From Pseudomonadota bacterium (GTDB lineage: Bacteria; Myxococcota; UBA9042; PHBI01), in assembly GCA_005772945.1 (NCBI GenBank), contig SXIE01000175.1, positions 1-19,544 on the forward strand: a DNA stretch of 19,544 nt. The letters are read 5' to 3'. Below the pieces are notes generated by a model. That model saw only the letters and a program-made list of their open reading frames with translations. It ran no database searches and was not told the origin of the DNA. A program made the position numbers and the translations under genes. The number at the start of each line of letters is the position of its first letter. Position 1 is the stretch's first letter. Positions 6,225 to 13,285 of the stretch are shown here, in pieces.

Positions 6225-7775
6225 TCAGGCAGGACTGCCCGGGTGCGGGCCACGGCGCGGCGGAGGCCCGTCCGACGCGGCCGCTGTGCCGAGCACGCGA
6301 ACGTGGGCAGGGCTGAGCGGGAGCCACGAACCGACAATCACCTGACAGCCGTCGACGTAATCCGCCTGTACGGCGCGCGCGCTGCCGGCGGGCAGGGTGG
6401 CGCGGCCGACGGGCGTGACGCGCACGTGGGTGAAATTTCGGAGTCCCGCCACGGGGCGCAGGTCGTCGTCCCAGGTGGGTGCCCAGGTGCCGCTGTTGGC
6501 GAACGTGACGTCGCTGGCGAGCGGGACGACGGCCGGGGCGTGGGTGTGGCCGAAGACGACGGCGCGCACGGGGATCATGCCGGCGATGGTGTGGGCGAAG
6601 TGCTGGGCGCGGTGCTCGGTCGTGAGGGCATTCTCGTTGCCGGCGACCCAGGCGTAGATGAACCAGACCAACGGAAAGACGATGAGCGGCACGACGAGCT
6701 TGACCCACAGCGGGGCGCCCGAGAGCCCGAGCGCGACGGTGCCGCCGGTCATGCCGACGGCGATGAGCAGGCGATCGATCCAGAACTCGCGGACGATCTT
6801 GTGGAAGCGGGCCGTGATGGGTTCCTTGCGGAGAGCGTAGAGCGCTTCGGCCGTCGCGGGGGCGAGCTGGTAGCGGGTGGCGGCCGCGTGAACGTGCCGG
6901 AGGTAGTCGGTCGGCGGATGGCGCTCGAGGCGCGCGCGCGTCCCGAGCAGGACGAAGAGCGCGCGGACGCTGCCGACGAGCCACGTCAGAATCAGGAAGT
7001 GGCGCGTGAAGGCGTAGTGGCGGACCCAATGGCGGATATAGCCGTAGGCGCTCAGGATGAAGTCGGTCGCGTGGGGATTGAAGTATCCGATATTACTGAG
7101 AAGAAACCGGTTCGAGAGGTTGCCGGTCGAGAGCGCGATTTGAGGCTCGCCGTGGCGCTCGACGATGGGCTCGAGGTTGTAGCGAAAGCTCGAGTAGAAG
7201 TCGTATTGGTGGCCGTGCTCGACGTAGATTTCGCCCGGGACGTGAAAGAACCAGGGCTCGATGACGAGCTCGCCGCGCGCGGGTGCGGGCTGCCCATCGG
7301 AGGGCGGAGCGGCGGCGTCGCAGGCGGCCGAGATGCGATCGCTCAGGACCGCTTGCACGGTCGGGAACCAGAGCTCGCGATCGTGGTTGCCGATGGTGAC
7401 GACGACACGGTGACCAGCGCCGATGAGCCGCGCGAGGGTCGCAACGAAGCGCGGGTGGTCATCGAGGATGCAGCCGAACTTCCACGCCGACTTCGGGGCG
7501 GTCGCGTCGAGGCCGTAGCTGCGCTCGATGCGGCGCACGCGAAAGGGCGGTGGATCGGGGACCGCGGTGACGAGATCGAAGTCGAAGATGTCGCCGTTGA
7601 GGATGAGGGTCAGCGTTTCGCCTGGCATGACGCGGGCTTCGAAGCTGGCGACCATCGCGTCGAAGTCGTCGTCGAAGACCCAGCCCGAGCTCTTGTGACG
7701 CTTCCAGCCGTCGGCGTGATCCTCGACGTCGCAGAGGTGGAGATCGGACACGACGAGGTAGTGGTGCGCATTCAT
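6225..7775 (-). CDS. LpxH-like calcineurin-family metallophosphoesterase with inserted membrane segments, 516 aa
   Basis: All five metal-binding blocks of calcineurin-like phosphoesterases are present: DLH (11-13), GDIFDFD (61-67), GNHD (129-132), a His motif EHGHQYD (186-192) and GHTH (409-412). The second and fourth blocks resemble LpxH, the UDP-2,3-diacylglucosamine pyrophosphatase of lipid A synthesis. About 215 residues separate the fourth and fifth blocks and include three likely membrane helices (260-278, 335-352, 357-378), so the enzyme is probably membrane-bound, with catalytic halves on the same face only if topology allows. Substrate is inferred to be a phospholipid- or nucleotide-linked envelope precursor. 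The ATG at 7775 follows immediately on upstream residues that do not look coding and starts two residues before the core strand; no ribosome site is obvious. The glycosyltransferase gene ends 103 bases upstream. Confidence 0.88.
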   Translation of the reverse strand: MNAHHYLVVSDLHLCDVEDHADGWKRHKSSGWVFDDDFDAMVASFEARVMPGETLTLILNGDIFDFDLVTAVPDPPPFRVRRIERSYGLDATAPKSAWKFGCILDDHPRFVATLARLIGAGHRVVVTIGNHDRELWFPTVQAVLSDRISAACDAAAPPSDGQPAPARGELVIEPWFFHVPGEIYVEHGHQYDFYSSFRYNLEPIVERHGEPQIALSTGNLSNRFLLSNIGYFNPHATDFILSAYGYIRHWVRHYAFTRHFLILTWLVGSVRALFVLLGTRARLERHPPTDYLRHVHAAATRYQLAPATAEALYALRKEPITARFHKIVREFWIDRLLIAVGMTGGTVALGLSGAPLWVKLVVPLIVFPLVWFIYAWVAGNENALTTEHRAQHFAHTIAGMIPVRAVVFGHTHAPAVVPLASDVTFANSGTWAPTWDDDLRPVAGLRNFTHVRVTPVGRATLPAGSARAVQADYVDGCQVIVGSWLPLSPAHVRVLGTAAASDGPPPRRGPHPGSPA

Positions 7776-7878
7776 GCATGGGTATGCTGGGCGCCGCGTA
7801 CGCTCGAGGCAAGGTGCTGACGCGAGGGCGCGCAATATTGACCCGGCCGTGACAGGTGGCGCGCGTGGGCGCGGACGC

Positions 7879-10056
7879 TCAGCGGGGATGGGGGCAGGCC
7901 ACTGGGCGGGCCGGGCGGGTGGCGCTCGGGTCGGTGTCGGCGGCGCGCGGCACCCAAACCCATTGCGGGCGGATGACCCAGCCGGTGGTCGGGGTGGGCG
8001 CGAAGTCGAGGCGCTCCTTGAAGCAATAGGTCGGCATGAGCAGCTCGCGCAGGTGCTCTTCTTCCGAGAGAATGACCTGGGCAAAACGCCGCTCGGAGAG
8101 TGCCATGGCAATATCGGCAGTCAGCGCCTTCTTGCCGCGATCGTCGGGCGATTCGAGGCGCAGGAGATCGCGCGAGGCCATGCCCAGAGCGAATGAGCGC
8201 TTGCCTGCCCGGCGCGGGATGAAGTTGAAGTCGGGCAGGAGAACGTCGCCGTCGATGCGCGCGATGTACTCGACGAATTTGACGCCATTCTCGCGATCGC
8301 CGGGAACAGGGAGCGACGGGCCGCTCGACCAACCGAGCGCGAAGAGCTGGACCGCGGTGAAGGCGGCGAGGCCGATGCGGGTCGGGGAGCCGCCCCAGCG
8401 TGCGCGCTCGGCGGCGGCGTGGGCGGCGTCGAGAGTGCCGAGGCCGAGCGGCGCGACCAGCGCGAGGACGGCGCAGGCGGGCATGATGACGTTGAGGTAG
8501 CCGCCGGAGTGGAGGCGCGAGACCCAGGCGACCGCGAGGAAGCCGATGAGGAGGCCGACGTAGAACCAGGCGCGGCGGCCGACGCGCGCGGCGAAGAAGC
8601 CGATGCCGGCGACGCTCATGCAGAGGAGCGGTGCGACCGTCGCGAGATCGGAGATCCAAAAGCCGCGGTAGAGCGACTGCACGATGTCGTGTTGGCGAGG
8701 GACCTCGAAGACGTAATAGACGAACCAGCCGTCGGAGAGGGCGTTGGCGACGAGGACGGAGAGGAGCGTCGTCACGATGAAGACGCTGCCCGCGAGAAAG
8801 GTGCGGCGGCGCGCGGCCGGCTCGGCGAAGAAGAGGAGGCCGACCGGCGGCAGGAAGGCGATGGGGGCGGCCTGTTTGGTCATGAAGCAGGCGGTCATGA
8901 GGAGGCCGGCGACGAGGGCGGCGCGGGTGCTCGTGCGGAACCGGAGGACGTAGAGCGGGAGGAGGAGCAGGAGGAGGTTGAGGCTGTCGACGCGCGCGAG
9001 GTGGTACCAGCGGCCCGAGAGCGTGAACGTGGCGAAGAGGAGGCCGACGCCGACCAGCGCCCAGGGGCGGCTCTCGGTTTCGCGGCGGATGAAACGGTAG
9101 ATGAGCCAGGCCGAGCCGAGGATGCTGAGGAAGGACACGAGACGCGCGGCGAGGAAGTCGACGCCGGTGACGAGCGACACGAGCCAGGTCGCGGCGATGT
9201 AGCCGGGGGTGTAGATGTACGGAACGTATTCGACGGTCGGTGGGCCGTAGATCGATTCGCCATCGGCGAGGCGCTGCACGGTCTCGACGACGCCGCTTTC
9301 CATCCACTCGAATTGGTAGGGATAGGCGAGCGTGTCGAGGGCGAGCGTGGCGTATTGAAGGGTGTAGGCGAGCGACCAGACGACGACGGCGGCGAGGGCG
9401 AGGCGCTCGAAGAGGAACAGCGGATCGAGGCGCGCGAAGAGGCGTGGGTGGTCGAGCGCGAGGTAGCGCATGGGGCGTGTTGCGCGAGCGAGGGCGAGCA
9501 GCGCGAGGGCGAGGACGACGCCGAGGGCGAGGCTCCAAGGCGGGTGGCGGGCGGCGAGCGTGTCGTCGTAGGCGAGCTTGGCTGGGTCCCAGACGACGGC
9601 AGCGTCGGTGGCGCTTCCGCGCACGGTGGTGGCGGTGCCGGCGTAGAGACGGCTGTCGCTGATGGGCGGGCGGAGGGCGCGCACGCGCTGGCCGTCGCGC
9701 TTGGCGTAGAGGCCGGTCTGGACCTTGAGGGCGAGGCCGGCGCCGCAGGAGGCCGGAATGGGGATGTGGACGCGGTGGGCGACGACGCCGTCTTGGGGGG
9801 CGGGCAGCGGGCGGTCGTGGACAACGCGGCAGTCGCCGCCGGACTCGACGTGGATGAAGGCGAGGAGATCGGGCGAGAAGGGCGTCGATGTGACATAATA
9901 GAGTGTCACATCGAGAGTGCCACCGAGTGCCACTTCGGCGGAGACCTCGGAGCCCACGAAGCGAGCGCCGTTCTCGAATTCGACGCCGACGGCGGGATCG
10001 AGGCCGGGCGGGAGCGCCGCGAGGAGGGCGGCTGCGAGGAGGCTCGACGTCAGCAT
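7879..10056 (-). CDS. GT-C-type (ArnT/PMT-like) membrane glycosyltransferase, 725 aa
   Basis: A short N-terminal hydrophobic segment (1-17) precedes a soluble domain of about 150 residues with FIHVESGGDC...VQTGLYAKRDGQR, resembling the beta-sandwich found fused to ArnT-like transferases (there often C-terminal). Hydrophobic helices then run from 173 to about 575, roughly ten or more. The loop after the second, with FEWMESG at 249-255 and YTPGY at 282-286, matches the first external loop of GT-C enzymes that carries the catalytic acidic residue(s); E250 or E253 are candidates. A soluble C-terminal domain (588-712) follows. Such enzymes transfer a sugar from a polyprenyl-phosphate donor outside the cytoplasmic membrane; donor and acceptor here are unknown. 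Its ATG overlaps the upstream membrane-protein gene by seven bases, so the two are coupled. Confidence 0.85.
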   Translation of the reverse strand: MLTSSLLAAALLAALPPGLDPAVGVEFENGARFVGSEVSAEVALGGTLDVTLYYVTSTPFSPDLLAFIHVESGGDCRVVHDRPLPAPQDGVVAHRVHIPIPASCGAGLALKVQTGLYAKRDGQRVRALRPPISDSRLYAGTATTVRGSATDAAVVWDPAKLAYDDTLAARHPPWSLALGVVLALALLALARATRPMRYLALDHPRLFARLDPLFLFERLALAAVVVWSLAYTLQYATLALDTLAYPYQFEWMESGVVETVQRLADGESIYGPPTVEYVPYIYTPGYIAATWLVSLVTGVDFLAARLVSFLSILGSAWLIYRFIRRETESRPWALVGVGLLFATFTLSGRWYHLARVDSLNLLLLLLPLYVLRFRTSTRAALVAGLLMTACFMTKQAAPIAFLPPVGLLFFAEPAARRRTFLAGSVFIVTTLLSVLVANALSDGWFVYYVFEVPRQHDIVQSLYRGFWISDLATVAPLLCMSVAGIGFFAARVGRRAWFYVGLLIGFLAVAWVSRLHSGGYLNVIMPACAVLALVAPLGLGTLDAAHAAAERARWGGSPTRIGLAAFTAVQLFALGWSSGPSLPVPGDRENGVKFVEYIARIDGDVLLPDFNFIPRRAGKRSFALGMASRDLLRLESPDDRGKKALTADIAMALSERRFAQVILSEEEHLRELLMPTYCFKERLDFAPTPTTGWVIRPQWVWVPRAADTDPSATRPARPVACPHPR
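9885..9914. repeat. 11-bp perfect inverted repeat with 8-bp AT-rich spacer, inside the glycosyltransferase gene
   Basis: TCGATGTGACA (9885-9895) and its exact inverse (9904-9914) flank TAATAGAG. It falls in codons 48-58 of the glycosyltransferase gene (LDVTLYYVTST). The TGTGACA half-sites recall CRP/FNR-superfamily half-sites, but the spacing is longer than the E. coli CRP site. Confidence 0.8.
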
Positions 10057-10688
10057 GGGCGTTCACTGGCGCGATGGCGGGCGCCGTCGAGGAGGGCGTC
10101 GGTCTGCGCGTTCGGGTCGACGCAACCGCGGGCCGAGAGTGCCGCGCGGAGCTCGGGCTCGGTGACGCCGCTGGCGAGCTGGGCGGCGACGAAGCGGCGC
10201 ACGGTCCGCGGGGTGCCGCGGCCGCGGTAGCCGCCGTAGGCGATGGTCGTGGCCCAGGCCGAGGCGGCGACCAGCAGCCATTGGGCGGCCAGGACGACGA
10301 GGTGACCGAGGACGCCGGGACGGAGGTCGCCGAGGACGGGCTCGCTCGAGAGCTTGAGCGAGACGAAGGCGCCGAGGCCGATCGGGCTCGGGGCGGCGCG
10401 CGTCACGGCGAACCAGTGGCCGACGACAAAGCCGATCATCACCCCACCAGAGGCCAGCGCGAGCACCATGCGTGGGACCTGCGGAGCGCGCAGGGCGACG
10501 ACCAGACCGACCCCGAGGACGACGCCGCTCACGACCTCGGCGAACACCCAAGGCCACATCGCGCGCAGACCGAAGCCGACGACCGCGCCGAGCGCGAGAC
10601 CGCACGCGACGGCGAGAACCGCCGCGAGGGGCATGGGACGCGGCGTCGCGGGGCGCCAAGCGGGAAGCGGCGATGGAGACGAAGTCAC
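10050..10688 (-). CDS. four-helix membrane protein of unknown function, 212 aa
   Basis: I choose the GTG at 10688 because AGG lies four bases upstream and because the upstream frame (to 10835) overlaps the YkgJ-like gene. An ATG at 10634 (18 codons shorter proximally, at residue 19) is an alternative. Four hydrophobic helices are visible at about 20-42, 45-67, 73-95 and 127-150. The last 60 residues are soluble, with a helical segment FVAAQLASGVTEPELRAALSARG (166-188), a VTEPEL-type helix pair that looks like a small interaction or regulatory domain, followed by a Cys/Asp-containing tail. The family is not recognised. The stop overlaps the glycosyltransferase start (ATGCTGA), so the product probably works with or is produced in proportion to that enzyme. 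Confidence 0.72.
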   Translation of the reverse strand: MTSSPSPLPAWRPATPRPMPLAAVLAVACGLALGAVVGFGLRAMWPWVFAEVVSGVVLGVGLVVALRAPQVPRMVLALASGGVMIGFVVGHWFAVTRAAPSPIGLGAFVSLKLSSEPVLGDLRPGVLGHLVVLAAQWLLVAASAWATTIAYGGYRGRGTPRTVRRFVAAQLASGVTEPELRAALSARGCVDPNAQTDALLDGARHRASERPC

Positions 10689-10722
10689 GTGACCTGGCAA
10701 GTTGAGAGGCTCCGTCGAGGGA

Positions 10723-11064
10723 TCACGGACGGGGATCGAGGCCGTGCTCCCGCCGGGCCGTGATGCATTTGTCGCTGCCCGGCTCGAGGCGGCGACAGAC
10801 GGAGGGTCTGAGGTCGTAGATGCCGCAGGTGGCATGATCGCCGATCTTGCCCTGCAGCGCCGAGCAGCGCCCGTCGGGCTCGAGCCGCATATGCCACTCG
10901 TCGTCGGAGTTGCGCACGGTCCACTGGGCGCGCAGCCCCTTCATGCTGAAGAGGATGTCGGTCGGGAAGACCTGGACGTACTCAGTGATGGCGCTCTTGC
11001 GGTTGTATTTCGGGTTCATGCAGCAGGCACCGCACGCCTGGCAGTCGTACTCTTTACGGCCCAT
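10723..11064 (-). CDS. YkgJ-family Cys-cluster (CxxCxxCC) protein, 113 aa
   Basis: The N-terminus carries C8-x2-C11-x2-CC (14, 15), and further cysteines lie at 67, 80, 90 and 100 in the pattern RC...CxIYDLRPxxCRxxxP, the hallmark of the YkgJ/UPF0153 Fe-S or zinc-binding family. Its biochemical role is not settled in general; members have been linked to metal-cluster chemistry. I prefer the ATG at 11064; a GTG at 11082 would add six residues. The stop is 34 bases before the GTG of the membrane-protein gene, so it is probably the first gene of the operon that continues through the glycosyltransferase. Confidence 0.88.
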   Translation of the reverse strand: MGRKEYDCQACGACCMNPKYNRKSAITEYVQVFPTDILFSMKGLRAQWTVRNSDDEWHMRLEPDGRCSALQGKIGDHATCGIYDLRPSVCRRLEPGSDKCITARREHGLDPRP

Positions 11065-11100
11065 GACGGCAGTATCGACCACGATCGGCCGAACGCCAAG

Positions 11101-11130
11101 TGGGTTGACGCGGGTTGGCGCGGGTTGACA
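11101..11130. repeat. three tandem 10-bp repeats, consensus YGGGTTGRCR
   Basis: The three contiguous units are 11101-11110, 11111-11120 and 11121-11130; each keeps GGGTTG, with changes at positions 1, 8 and 10. The 10-base period puts every copy on the same face of the helix. The array lies between the divergent YkgJ-like and YggU genes, 29 bases before the chosen YggU start. Confidence 0.75.
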
Positions 11131-11159
11131 GCTGCGATGCGCGGGGCGAGCGTCGTCGG

Positions 11160-11465
11160 GTGTCGTCGCCCCCCACGTCGAGTCCGTTCGAAGCGCACGC
11201 CGACGGCTGCCGCATCCAGCTGCATGTCGTGCCGCGCGCGAGCCGGACCCAGGCCGCCGGGCTGCACGACGGGCGCCTCCAGCTGCAGGTCGCGGCGCCG
11301 CCCGTCGACGGCGAGGCCAACGAGGCCATCGTGCGCTACCTGGCCAAGGCCCTCGGGGTCGGGCGCGACCAGGTCGCCATCGCGAGCGGCCAGACCGGCA
11401 AACGCAAGGCCGTCATCGTGAGCGGACTGGGGCCCGACGAGGTCCAGCGGCGGCTGGTGGGGTGA
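11160..11465 (+). CDS. yggU: DUF167/YggU-family protein, 101 aa
   Basis: The body matches the YggU family closely: hydrophobic strand then PRASR (25-29), AGLHDG (33-38), the diagnostic PPVDGEANEAIVRYLAK (47-63), and GQTGKRKAVIV (77-87). E. coli YggU has the same order and a similar length of about 96 residues. The fold is a small alpha/beta sheet; the biochemical role is unknown. I choose the GTG at 11160; an in-frame TTG at 11115 would add 15 residues that overlap the decamer repeat and do not look conserved. The UbiA-family gene starts three bases after the stop, so the two genes are likely translated together. Confidence 0.88.
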   Translation: MSSPPTSSPFEAHADGCRIQLHVVPRASRTQAAGLHDGRLQLQVAAPPVDGEANEAIVRYLAKALGVGRDQVAIASGQTGKRKAVIVSGLGPDEVQRRLVG

Positions 11466-11468
11466 GCC

Positions 11469-12374
11469 GTGGCCGACGTCGCGTCCATCCTGCGCCTGCA
11501 CATCATCGCCATCGCGGTCATGGCGGCGCTCGTGTTCGGCCGCGTCCTGACGGGGCACGCGGCGCTCGATGTCGCGCTGCTCGGCGGCCTCGATTGGCTG
11601 CTCATCAACCTCCTCAACCGCGTCTCGGACGTGCGCGAGGACCTCGCGAACGAGATCCGCGGCACCGAGCGCCTGGCCGGCCACCACCGCGCCGTCGTCC
11701 TCGGATGGAGCGCGCTGCTCGTCCTCTCGTTCGTCCTCGGGCACCTCGTCGCGCCGGCGCTGCTCCCCTATCGCCTCGCCGTGCAGCTCGTCGGCGTGGG
11801 GTACAGCTTCGCCATCGTCCCCAGCCCGCGCGGGCTCGTGCGATTCAAGGACCTGTACTTCTTCAAGAATTTCATGTCGGCCGCGCTCTTCGTGGTGACC
11901 GTCTTCCTCTACCCGCTCGTCGCCGCCGGCTTCGCGTTCGCGCCCGGTATGACGCCGTGGTCGCTCGTCGGCCTGGCGGTCTTCTTCGTCCTCTTCGAGC
12001 TGACGTACGAGATCCTCTATGACATGCGCGATCTCGTCGGCGACCGCCTCGCGAACATCCCGACCTACCCGGTCGTGCACGGCCTCGAGCGCTCGGCGCG
12101 GATCATCGACGCCCTCCTCGCGGGCGCTCTGGTGGCGCTCGCGGTGGCCTTCTTCGCGCGCTGGATTGGCGTGCGCGAGCTGCTGATGGCGACCGCGCCG
12201 GTCCTGCAGTGGGCGTTCTATCGGCCGCGTTTTCGTCGCGGCCTGACGAGCGCCGACTGCATCGGCCTGACCTGGATCGGGGCGGGCCTGCTGGGGGTAT
12301 GGCTCGTCGGCACGACGCTCTGGGAGGCGGCCGGGCTCCCGGCGAATGTCTTCCTCTCGCTCGTCCCTATCTAA
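11469..12374 (+). CDS. UbiA-superfamily prenyltransferase, 301 aa
   Basis: About eight to nine hydrophobic helices span the protein, and the two Asp-rich Mg/diphosphate motifs are in the usual places: N50-R-V-S-D54-V-R-E-D58 and YDMRD-x3-D at 184-192. Members move an isoprenoid chain from a polyprenyl diphosphate to an aromatic ring, lipid or carotenoid in the membrane. The acceptor here is unknown. The GTG at 11469 lies in a GGTGAG-rich context and three bases after the yggU stop. Its 3' end overlaps the convergent CruF-like gene by eight bases; that neighbour makes a carotenoid (lycopene-elongase-like) role worth testing, though quinone- or lipid-modifying roles remain open. Confidence 0.88.
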   Translation: MADVASILRLHIIAIAVMAALVFGRVLTGHAALDVALLGGLDWLLINLLNRVSDVREDLANEIRGTERLAGHHRAVVLGWSALLVLSFVLGHLVAPALLPYRLAVQLVGVGYSFAIVPSPRGLVRFKDLYFFKNFMSAALFVVTVFLYPLVAAGFAFAPGMTPWSLVGLAVFFVLFELTYEILYDMRDLVGDRLANIPTYPVVHGLERSARIIDALLAGALVALAVAFFARWIGVRELLMATAPVLQWAFYRPRFRRGLTSADCIGLTWIGAGLLGVWLVGTTLWEAAGLPANVFLSLVPI

Positions 12375-12381
12375 TGATAGG
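12366..12381. repeat. 6-bp inverted repeat with both stop codons of convergent overlapping genes
   Basis: CCTATC-TAAT-GATAGG spans the overlap of the UbiA gene (stop TAA 12372-12374) and the CruF-like gene (stop TAG, 12369-12367). A four-base loop hairpin is possible on both strands. The stem is not GC-rich and has no T-run, so termination is uncertain. Confidence 0.4.
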
Positions 12382-13266
12382 AGCGCGCGACCACGGCCAC
12401 GCGAGCGTCGCCAGGTAGGGCGCCGCGACCGCCCCGACGTGCACCCAGAGCAATAGCGGCGCCCGATCCCCACGTGCCGCGAGCTGAGCGACGAAGGCCG
12501 CAGCCGCACACATCCGAGGAGCGGCAATGAGAAGCGGCACGCGCTCGCGCCGCCGCACGAGTGCGATGACCAACGCGGCACTCACCACGACAAAGCCGAC
12601 GACGCTGAGCTCGGGCCACGCGCTGCGACCTATCCAGCGAAACGCCAGCCACCAGAGGCCGACCATCAACGCGTGCGTCCCGCCGAGCGCGACCCACGGC
12701 GCCGCGAGCTTGGCGAGCCATGCGCGCTGAGGAACCCGCGGCCTCTCCCCTTCGAGCGCCCACTCCAACGCGAGCGTCGCGCTCGCCGCGAAGCACCCCC
12801 AGCCGAGGATCCCGATCGGTGGCACGCCGAAGTACCCGCCCTCGCGCCAACCCCAGAGCCCGCCATCGACAGCCACGATCTCGACCAGCGACGCATCCCA
12901 GACCACCGCGAGCCCCACCATCCAAGCCAGCCGCAGCCCGCGCGCCCGCGGAAAGAGCGCGCGCACAACCGAGCGCGCCGAGAGGATCACCATCGGCCAG
13001 ATCGCCGCGACCAGAACCGGGACCTCGTCCAGCTTGCCCCACCAGGCGTCCGGATATGCGTACAGCTGGTACCGGAGGACGCTCGTCTCTTCGGCGGCCC
13101 AAGCACACGCGAAGAGAAACGCGATGACCCCCAGCTCGCGGACGCGGCTGCCGGGCGCGAGGCCGCGCAGATGGAGCGCGTACGCCAGGCCAATGATTGG
13201 TACACAAACTATTTGAAAGGTCGCGAGATCCAAACCGGCCTTTGCTCCCCTACCCGCCCGGGCCAT
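12367..13266 (-). CDS. CruF/DUF422-like multi-pass membrane protein, 299 aa
   Basis: About seven hydrophobic segments fill the chain. Residues 57-95 (WAAEETSVLRYQLYAYP...KLDEVPVLVAAIWPMVI) and 124-157 (WDASLVEI...GLWGWREGGYFGVPPIGILGW) follow the conserved order of the carotenoid biosynthesis protein family that includes CruF, a carotenoid hydratase: an acidic pair, a short-spaced hydrophobic Pro motif, then Asp/Glu and YFGVPPxxxxGW. I therefore call CruF-like, not CruF, because only motif order is visible. The ATG at 13266 is chosen; an ATG at 13293 would overlap the divergent lipoprotein start, and a TTG at residue 12 is also possible. It is convergent with the UbiA-family gene. Confidence 0.6.
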   Translation of the reverse strand: MARAGRGAKAGLDLATFQIVCVPIIGLAYALHLRGLAPGSRVRELGVIAFLFACAWAAEETSVLRYQLYAYPDAWWGKLDEVPVLVAAIWPMVILSARSVVRALFPRARGLRLAWMVGLAVVWDASLVEIVAVDGGLWGWREGGYFGVPPIGILGWGCFAASATLALEWALEGERPRVPQRAWLAKLAAPWVALGGTHALMVGLWWLAFRWIGRSAWPELSVVGFVVVSAALVIALVRRRERVPLLIAAPRMCAAAAFVAQLAARGDRAPLLLWVHVGAVAAPYLATLAWPWSRAPIIR

Positions 13267-13275
13267 ACTGTGGCC
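13242..13275. promoter_or_regulatory. 19-bp gap between divergent starts, with a dyad and weak promoter elements
   Basis: The divergent start codons at 13266 (minus) and 13286 (plus) are only 19 bases apart. GGCCA-TACTG-TGGCC (13261-13275) is a perfect 5-bp dyad with a 5-base spacer and covers the minus ATG. For the plus gene TTGCTC (13242-13247) and TACTGT (13266-13271), 18 bases apart, are weak promoter candidates. Promoters probably lie inside the facing coding sequences, or the minus start is further in. Confidence 0.3.
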
Positions 13276-13285
13276 GGAGGTCACC

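Noticed and set aside
9885..9914. canonical CRP binding site
   Set aside because: TGTGA and TCACA half-sites are 12 bases apart, not 6, and the site is within a coding region.
10684..10693. 10-bp palindrome GTCACGTGAC over the GTG of the four-helix protein gene
   Set aside because: Short and likely to occur by chance in GC-rich DNA; no other regulatory signal around it.
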